From Bacteroidota bacterium (GTDB lineage: Bacteria; Bacteroidota; Bacteroidia; Bacteroidales; WCHB1-69), in NCBI GenBank assembly GCA_023392945.1, contig JAEWNB010000131.1, positions 1 to 5,197 of the forward strand: DNA of 5,197 bases, read 5' to 3'. A model generated the notes under the pieces. The model did no database searches and was not told the origin of the DNA. It worked only from the letters and a program-made list of their open reading frames with translations. The position numbers and the translations under genes are program-made. Shown here piece after piece: positions 1 through 5,197 of this stretch. Position 1 is the first letter of the stretch; every line of letters begins with the position of its first letter.

Positions 1-606
1 GCCTTGGTTTTTACCCATGAGAATGAATTTATTGAATTTTATTGTGATCATTTTGTCAATGCATTGGGCTCTGATGCTGCTCGTTTTGCAAATCAATTGG
101 GCATAGAAACAGGTCTTTATCCGGTTAAACATCAAGCATTTATTACTCGCAGACTTCCTCTGCTCGGAAAAGATGGCGGTGCTTTGGATATGTTAATTGA
201 CAGACGTCATTATAAGGGCTTTTCTGCTGTTTACGGGCAACAACTACCTGAAACCGGACAGATTATTGGATGTGCTTCTCCTGCTTTCGATAATCAGGAA
301 GTAGCCAAAGATTTGAAATTTAATTCACAGGAATTTTTGGAAATTTGTTCCGAGATTTTTACCGATTGGCTTCCCCAATTAAGCGCTGTCGGCTTCCAGG
401 CAATTTGGGCAGGTTATTATACCGAACCTCGCTATATTGTTGATCCCGAGAATGGTTTGTTGGTAGGAATGCGCGGGCATGGTTTTATGCTGGGGCAATA
501 TCTTGCAAAAATTTATGTCGATAAATATTTAGGAAGAGCGGTCCCTGATTATATGGATCGATTATCCCTTAAAGGAGATGGCTTGAGTGAAAATGCTTTT
601 AAATAA
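1..606 (+). CDS. FAD-dependent oxidoreductase (DAO family), C-terminal part, 5' truncated
   Basis: The frame is open from the first base, so the 201 codons seen here are the C-terminal half of a longer protein; the TTG at 4 is not a credible start. Near the beginning, VNALGSDAARFANQLGI matches the 'VVNAAGxWA..LA..LGI' segment that closes the FAD-binding part of glycine/D-amino-acid oxidase-like flavoproteins. Next comes PVKHQAFIT, the usual 'PV+xQ' strand that opens the substrate domain. Near the end, WAGYYTEPRYIVDPENG followed by GMRGHGFMLGQYLAK matches the family's 'G.Y..TPD..P.iG...GF.GHGF..AP' closing FAD-contact segment. The family oxidises C-N bonds of amino acids or sarcosine-like amines using FAD, usually in the cytosol or at the inner membrane. 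The N-terminal GxGxxG dinucleotide motif should lie upstream of the window. The substrate cannot be told from this part. The ending LSENAFK and TAA stop look like a natural terminus. Confidence 0.8.
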   Translation, partial: ALVFTHENEFIEFYCDHFVNALGSDAARFANQLGIETGLYPVKHQAFITRRLPLLGKDGGALDMLIDRRHYKGFSAVYGQQLPETGQIIGCASPAFDNQEVAKDLKFNSQEFLEICSEIFTDWLPQLSAVGFQAIWAGYYTEPRYIVDPENGLLVGMRGHGFMLGQYLAKIYVDKYLGRAVPDYMDRLSLKGDGLSENAFK

Positions 607-835
607 GAGCTTTTACCTGAATAAAGTCTTTTGTTTATTATAGTGAGAATATAAGATGCGATTATTATAGTAGCCGGTTTTTGACTATTATAGAATAATA
701 ATACTCTCTTGATTCAAAAATTTTAAAAATTATCTGACTAAAATTTTTTTTTTAGTTATTTTATTTTTTATTTTATTTTTTATTATTATTGCACAGTTTT
801 TTTTAATCTATTAATTGTTCTTTAAAAAATTATAT
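607..835 (+). promoter_or_regulatory. AT-rich intergenic leader upstream of the large secreted protein gene
   Basis: This 229-bp non-coding stretch between two co-directional genes must hold any terminator of the oxidoreductase and the promoter of the large gene. It carries three copies of TATTATAG (636-643, 663-670, 686-693), a T10 run (744-753) and a T8 run (797-804). An imperfect hairpin can form between 663-671 and 684-692 with one mismatch and a loop containing AGCCGG; it has no T tract directly after it, so it is a poor intrinsic terminator. TATTATTG at 784-791 differs by one base from the Bacteroidetes -7 consensus TAnnTTTG, but no clear TTG -33 box sits upstream, so I do not call it firmly. 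No purine-rich ribosome-binding site precedes the ATG at 836; the A/T-only leader is typical of Bacteroidota translation starts. Confidence 0.35.
758..781. repeat. Perfect 12-bp tandem duplication (ATTTTATTTTTT x2)
   Basis: Positions 758-769 and 770-781 are identical 12-mers, followed by three ATT units (782-790). The tract sits 55-78 bp before the ATG of the large secreted protein gene, within the expected promoter/5' UTR zone. Low-complexity A/T sequence can produce such a repeat by chance or by slippage. Confidence 0.6.
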
Positions 836-3800
836 ATGAAAAAAGTGATTGTGTCTTTTTTAGTGGCTGTACTGGCTCTTATGGTCAATGCTCAAACTCC
901 CGCAGTTGTAATAATTGATAGTATTGTTGTTTCCTCCGGAAGTGTATATGTGATTGGAGATACTGTCAGCTTTTCTTTCAATTTGCATAATATGGGACCT
1001 TATGCTACAGTCAATCCTATTACTATTAAATATAAACTTAATGAAGGATTACATTTTATTTCTTCAATGTCAAGTGGATTATTCTATCTAAGTGGCGACA
1101 CCGTTATCGGAAACTATTCTCCTGCTATGTCTGTCGGAGAAAAACAGAATTTCGTTATTACTTTTAATATACAATCCGCTTCTTGTCCGGCTACTTTTGT
1201 GGGTAGTAATAGCACCGATTGCGATGGAGACGGATTTCTAACTATTTCCGGAGGCTCGGAGCTTTCATCCGGTTTCTTGCGATGGAGTGAATGGTCTCAC
1301 TGGGGAACCGGTGGAGCAGAAAATGACTCTACTGTGAAAATTTCTCAATATTTTCCTGTGGGACAAAGTACACCTTATTCTACTTGTGGAACAAATTCGG
1401 GATATGCACCCGCTGCCGATATAGTTTATTATTATGATGATGACCATACGACTTTTGATCCTTCTGTAATTTCTCATACCAATACAGATCCTATTACCCG
1501 TATAACGTGGGAGTGGTACGGTATTATGGTCCCTGACGAAACTACTCAATATACTTTCTGCGGGTCAAGTATTGACGACGGTTGGGCTGCCTGGATTTCG
1601 GATGACTGGAATCCCTATTCTCCCGAATCAATTAATCCTTCTCAAATGATTCTTGCAGGTGAAAATTATAATTTTGAACCGGAAGATAATATTTCTACCG
1701 GTGATTTTACGCTTGTTTGCGGACGCCCCTATTTTTATAGAATTGTTATTTCCAGTAGAAATGCATGTAATGAAGTTTCTGCTGCCGGTTTTTCTAATAT
1801 TGCTCTTCGGAAAAGTACTGCTTCATCCTGTACTCAAAATTGGGCAGGTATGATGTCCGCTAAAATCAATATCCCAATTAGACTTGATCTTAATTGTCCA
1901 CCTGTTGCAACCAACGATTCAATGGTGACTGATGAGGATTTTGCTATATCAGGAAATCTCTTTACCAATGATATGGATCCTAATGCCGATATTATGTATG
2001 TTACCCGATTTTTAGTTGATACAAATAACGATAGTTCTGAAGAATCATTTACTCCGGGTTCTTCAGCTGTTTTATCGGGAATTGGGACTTTTTCTCTTCA
2101 AAGCAACGGAGCATATACTTTTACACCTGTTCATGATTATAATGGAGTATTTTCCATTACTTATATTTCTTGGGATGGGCCTGATAATGGAGGATATGAT
2201 ACTGCTATGGTGCTTATTACCGTTTTAGAAGTTCCGGATGCCGAAAACGATGCTGCTACAATCGATGAAGATAATACTACTCCGATTGATCTTTTTGCTA
2301 ATGATAATGATGTCCCGACCATTTCCGGAACATTAACATTTTTGGATGAGGATAACGGAGCTTTAGTAATTGATGATAATGGTACGCCGGGGAATCTGTA
2401 TGATGATTCGTTTACTTATATTCCCGGGGCAGATTTTTATGGAAGGGATACTATTTATTGTATATTGTGCAATGAACATTCAAATTGTGATACGGGAATG
2501 TTTGTGGCAACGGTAAATTCTATTACGGATATTGTGCCCGATACGGTCTCTCTTTGTGAAAACAATATCATAAATATTGATGTATTGTCTAATGACGGTT
2601 TTAGTGGTCATCATTCCATCAGTGCCGTTACGTTGCCTGCTCATGGCACTGTGACAGTCAATGCCGATACCACTTTCCGTTATATTCCCAATACGAACTA
2701 TAATGGAACGGATGCATTTACCTATCAAGTAACTATAGTCAATGGGGATGCTACCACTTCCACAGAGATAGCATTGGTAAATATCACGGTTAATCCTTCT
2801 TATTCTTTGTTGGAAACGGCTATAGATACTGTAATCTTTTGTACGGCTCCCTATTATTATAACGGAATTATGGATAATATTTATCGGTTTGATGAGACAG
2901 GAACTAAGAATTTTACATTTTCCACGGATAAAGGGTGTGACAGTATTGTAAAAGTGGTTGCTTATTATAACAATCCTGCACAAAGCGATTACAATTTCAC
3001 CCTCACAATTCCTGCCGATATAGATACAGTAATTCTTTTTGGTCATCACACACTTGATATTTCCGATATTGGCATGGCAACCTATAATCACTTTTTGAGT
3101 TCCGTTACCGGAGTTGGCATTCGAGTTTCTAATAATGCACCGGAAACTTATTTGCCGGATACAAATTATGTTACTTGGACAGTTTCCGATTCTTGCGGAA
3201 ATAGATTGACGGCAGTGCAAAAGATTTTCGTGCATTATCCGCCATGCGGTGGAAGTGTTGTCGCAACGGATTATGAAAGTAATGTATATGAATCCGTCTT
3301 GATCGGGGCATATTGTTGGACAAAAAATAATTTGAAATCAACGAAATACAGTGACGGAAGTGATATTCCGGTAGCCAAGGTTTATAAATCAGATCTTTAC
3401 GGAGATACTACGACTAATTTATCACTATACGGAAGGTTATATAGTTGGTATTCTGCAGTAAATATTCCGGAAAATTCAAATGTTTTGCCGCAGAGAAATT
3501 CTTTTGGTCATATTCAAGGGGCTTGCCCAGAAGGATGGTTCTTATGTTCAGATTCTATTTATCAAGAATTGCTTTCTTATGGTGCTGATGCTGTAAAATC
3601 AACTTTCGGATGGCTTAACGGCAGTAACGGTACCAATATAACCGGTTTTAGCTCATTACCTGCAGGAATGTACAATGGAGAAGCAAATAGTTATATTTAC
3701 TTATTAGGCAATACCTATTATTGGACTTCAACCTACAGAGTTGCTAATGCAAAATGTACAGCTATAGATCATAGTTGTCCCGATTTCATTTTTAAGACAG

Positions 3801-4405
3801 GAGCCAAAATTGATGGCTATAGTGTGAGATGTGTTAAAGAAAACGAAATTCTACAGCCGGCGGAAGTCGGAGACATTTTGTGTACCGACGGCACTATTGT
3901 GAAACCTTCGGTTTGGCCGGTAGCAGGAAAAATCGCCCAAGGAGTGGTGTTTTATTTGGATAGCACAAATTTACACGGATGGGCAATAGATTTACAGGAT
4001 GAGAGCATTAGCATAGCGTGGGGGGAGCTCTTTGATATTCACACATTAACAAATTATGAATTGAGAACGGCTGCTATTGCCGACATTGACGGTTATGGCA
4101 ATACTCAAAAAATACGGGAGGCAGGAGATGCAGCTACCTTTCCAGCTGCCTGGGCGGTGGATTTTGCAAACGGCTGGTATCTGCCGGCAGCCGGACAATT
4201 TGATAAATTCTTGGATGTGAGATCTTTCGTTAATAATACATTGTTTATACTAGGAGGTAGCCAATTTGAATGTGGGTGTTTATGGTGGAGTAGTACCGAG
4301 TATTCTCAAGAAACCGCATGGAGAATATACGACTTGGGCGGTCTTGACTTCGATGGGGTTAAGAATTACACTAATGGCAGGGTTCGAGCTGTTCGGACTT
4401 TTTAA
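836..4405 (+). CDS. Large secreted multidomain surface protein with FISUMP and DUF1566-like C-terminal domains
   Basis: This 1189-aa protein is probably an extracellular or cell-surface binding protein; its ligand is unknown. The ATG at 836 is preferred over the in-frame TTG at 815 because it gives a clean Sec signal peptide: MKK, a hydrophobic core, then VNA|Q with predicted cleavage after residue 19. There is no lipobox cysteine. Modules in order, with approximate residues: a DUF11/CARDB-like beta domain (20-115); a PA14-like domain (about 220-345) with ITWEWYG and SIDDGW; three Ig/cadherin-like repeats (355-463, 467-560, 565-653), each with an 'NDxD'-type loop and a late 'F.Y.P...Y.G' motif; a short Bacteroidota module ending GCDSIV (655-711); a HYR-like domain (713-801); a FISUMP domain (805-1003) with YGRLYSWYSA, CPEGWFL, LPAGMYNG and SVRCVKE; and a DUF1566-like domain (1012-1189) with GWYLPAAG, WWSSTEYS and terminal RVRAVRTF. 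No transmembrane anchor or obvious type IX secretion sorting domain is seen at the C-terminus. The gene is apparently monocistronic, facing the PLD gene convergently. Confidence 0.88.
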   Translation: MKKVIVSFLVAVLALMVNAQTPAVVIIDSIVVSSGSVYVIGDTVSFSFNLHNMGPYATVNPITIKYKLNEGLHFISSMSSGLFYLSGDTVIGNYSPAMSVGEKQNFVITFNIQSASCPATFVGSNSTDCDGDGFLTISGGSELSSGFLRWSEWSHWGTGGAENDSTVKISQYFPVGQSTPYSTCGTNSGYAPAADIVYYYDDDHTTFDPSVISHTNTDPITRITWEWYGIMVPDETTQYTFCGSSIDDGWAAWISDDWNPYSPESINPSQMILAGENYNFEPEDNISTGDFTLVCGRPYFYRIVISSRNACNEVSAAGFSNIALRKSTASSCTQNWAGMMSAKINIPIRLDLNCPPVATNDSMVTDEDFAISGNLFTNDMDPNADIMYVTRFLVDTNNDSSEESFTPGSSAVLSGIGTFSLQSNGAYTFTPVHDYNGVFSITYISWDGPDNGGYDTAMVLITVLEVPDAENDAATIDEDNTTPIDLFANDNDVPTISGTLTFLDEDNGALVIDDNGTPGNLYDDSFTYIPGADFYGRDTIYCILCNEHSNCDTGMFVATVNSITDIVPDTVSLCENNIINIDVLSNDGFSGHHSISAVTLPAHGTVTVNADTTFRYIPNTNYNGTDAFTYQVTIVNGDATTSTEIALVNITVNPSYSLLETAIDTVIFCTAPYYYNGIMDNIYRFDETGTKNFTFSTDKGCDSIVKVVAYYNNPAQSDYNFTLTIPADIDTVILFGHHTLDISDIGMATYNHFLSSVTGVGIRVSNNAPETYLPDTNYVTWTVSDSCGNRLTAVQKIFVHYPPCGGSVVATDYESNVYESVLIGAYCWTKNNLKSTKYSDGSDIPVAKVYKSDLYGDTTTNLSLYGRLYSWYSAVNIPENSNVLPQRNSFGHIQGACPEGWFLCSDSIYQELLSYGADAVKSTFGWLNGSNGTNITGFSSLPAGMYNGEANSYIYLLGNTYYWTSTYRVANAKCTAIDHSCPDFIFKTGAKIDGYSVRCVKENEILQPAEVGDILCTDGTIVKPSVWPVAGKIAQGVVFYLDSTNLHGWAIDLQDESISIAWGELFDIHTLTNYELRTAAIADIDGYGNTQKIREAGDAATFPAAWAVDFANGWYLPAAGQFDKFLDVRSFVNNTLFILGGSQFECGCLWWSSTEYSQETAWRIYDLGGLDFDGVKNYTNGRVRAVRTF

Positions 4406-4517
4406 TTGACCATGTAAGAAAGCGAGAAAAAATGTGCCAACGATTATTGTGGAATGCCCGAAAATACCCTCAATGATTAATTTTTAGTTATTAATATTTT
4501 GTATTGCGGATACTGTT
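4406..4517. terminator. Convergent intergenic gap; weak candidate bidirectional terminator
   Basis: This 112-bp gap lies between two genes that end facing each other, so transcription from both sides should stop around here. Two weak hairpins can be drawn. One pairs 4442-4449 with 4471-4478 (with G-U pairs and a 21-nt loop) and is followed by AATTTTTAG. The other pairs the palindromic ATTAAT at 4476-4481 with the copy at 4490-4495 and is followed by ATTTTG. Neither is GC-rich, so the role rests mostly on position. No coding sequence of useful length is seen in the gap. Confidence 0.25.
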
Positions 4518-5197
4518 TTATGTCAGTTTGCGGATAGGATATAATAAAATGCCAATCAGTTTATTGAAGAAAGAGCGAAATAGCCATTTGGTCTTATTGA
4601 ATTTATTACAATCGTCTAGTGTTTCTTCAATAAAATCCGAGATGAGCCCGGAGATGGTTGACTCTTTTCCTGAAAGGTTGATTTCATACATGTGGCGGAA
4701 ACTTCGGTAATCGAAATTGGAGGAGCCTATTGAGAATATTTCTTTGTCAATTAATAATAATTTGGCATGCAGATTGCCTGATTTATACATCTGAAAATTA
4801 ATGCCGTGCTTATGCAAATCCCCCAAAAACAGATCCCTGAGGAGATCAATACTTCTCACATCTGAATGCTTTGGAATAATGACAGTGACTTCGACACCTC
4901 TTTTTGCTGCATGAATTAGCTTAGCCCTAAGCGCTTTTCCTGTTATGAAATAGGGTGAAACAATAACAATGGATTTTTTGGCATTTTTAATCAGTCTTAG
5001 AAAATAATTTCGTGTTTTTTGATGTATGATTGATGGGGCTTCTCTGATGATATGTAAATTCTGTAAATTAATGCTCTTATAATATTTTAAAAGTTTGATT
5101 TTCTTTTCTGAAATTTTATAATTATCCAAGAATATTTTTTTAAAAGTCTTAGCCATATCCGTTTCGATACGTAAAATACTTTCTCTCCACGATAAAC
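4518..5197 (-). CDS. Cardiolipin synthase / phospholipase D-like protein, C-terminal part, 5' truncated
   Basis: The minus-strand frame stays open to the window edge, giving 225 complete codons; the ATG at 5154-5156 is internal. Upstream of it the frame reads LSWRESILRIETD, which resembles the 'WRD.HLRI.G' segment that follows the first HKD motif in bacterial cardiolipin synthases. Counting from that internal Met, the second PLD catalytic motif is complete: H130, K132 and D137 (HxKxxxxD), then GSSNFDYRS (144-152) and an acidic 'YEINL', all standard for the family. The IVSPYFI and GVEVTVIIPK stretches are the usual core strands. The C-terminus (WLFRSFFNKL then LLYPIRKL) is the common hydrophobic/basic tail. 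Two-HKD enzymes of this kind condense phosphatidylglycerol to cardiolipin at the inner membrane. The first HKD motif must lie beyond 5197 and could not be checked, so another PLD-superfamily role remains possible. It converges on the large secreted protein gene. Confidence 0.85.
   Translation of the reverse strand, partial: LSWRESILRIETDMAKTFKKIFLDNYKISEKKIKLLKYYKSINLQNLHIIREAPSIIHQKTRNYFLRLIKNAKKSIVIVSPYFITGKALRAKLIHAAKRGVEVTVIIPKHSDVRSIDLLRDLFLGDLHKHGINFQMYKSGNLHAKLLLIDKEIFSIGSSNFDYRSFRHMYEINLSGKESTISGLISDFIEETLDDCNKFNKTKWLFRSFFNKLIGILLYPIRKLT

Noticed and set aside
815..835. TTG at 815 as an alternative start for the large gene
   Set aside because: It would add MFFKKLY before an already complete signal peptide; the ATG at 836 gives the standard MKK-start signal sequence.
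1265..1549. 94-aa minus-strand open frame inside the large gene
   Set aside because: It is antisense to the PA14-like region, has low-complexity Ile/Arg runs and no recognisable domain.
2480..3235. 251-aa open frame on the minus strand inside the large gene
   Set aside because: It lies entirely antisense to well-supported domains (Ig-like repeats and HYR-like), its Ile/Arg/Cys-rich composition is that of a shadow frame, and no family motif is visible.
4432..4476. ATG-started 14-codon frame in the convergent gap
   Set aside because: It is too short, has no ribosome-binding context and no recognisable peptide type.
4504..4536. 9-bp direct repeat TTGCGGATA (4504-4512 and 4528-4536)
   Set aside because: It is a single short pair, partly inside the PLD coding end, with no insertion or other structure around it; chance is a sufficient explanation.
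4504..4710. 68-aa plus-strand open frame over the end of the PLD gene
   Set aside because: It is antisense to the conserved C-terminal part of the PLD protein and shows no motif of its own.

Overview
The window looks like Bacteroidota (probably Bacteroidales) DNA. It is AT-rich, lacks clear Shine-Dalgarno sequences, and its central gene encodes a very large exported protein built from modules typical of that phylum: 'GCDSIV' repeats, Ig/cadherin-like 'NDxD...YNG' repeats, a FISUMP domain and a DUF1566-type C-terminus. This placement is inferred from gene content and style; no marker gene is present.

Layout. Positions 1-606 (+) hold the C-terminal part of an FAD-dependent oxidoreductase of the DAO/glycine-oxidase type whose 5' end lies outside the window. 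Positions 607-835 are a very AT-rich intergenic leader with three copies of TATTATAG, a perfect 12-bp tandem duplication and long T tracts. Positions 836-4405 (+) encode a 1189-aa secreted multidomain protein, most likely a surface or extracellular binding protein. A 112-bp convergent gap follows (4406-4517). Positions 4518-5197 (-) hold the C-terminal part of a cardiolipin synthase / phospholipase D-like protein whose true start is also outside the window.

The three genes have no evident shared pathway. The oxidoreductase is metabolic, the large protein is an exported adhesin-like molecule expressed on its own, and the PLD protein probably makes membrane lipid. The most interesting part is the large protein: seven or so recognisable modules in one chain, ending in two successive domains (FISUMP, then DUF1566-like) that both resemble C-type-lectin-type ligand-binding folds. 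No reverse transcriptase, CRISPR array, transposase, tRNA or rRNA was seen. Nothing in the window by itself demonstrates a new system.
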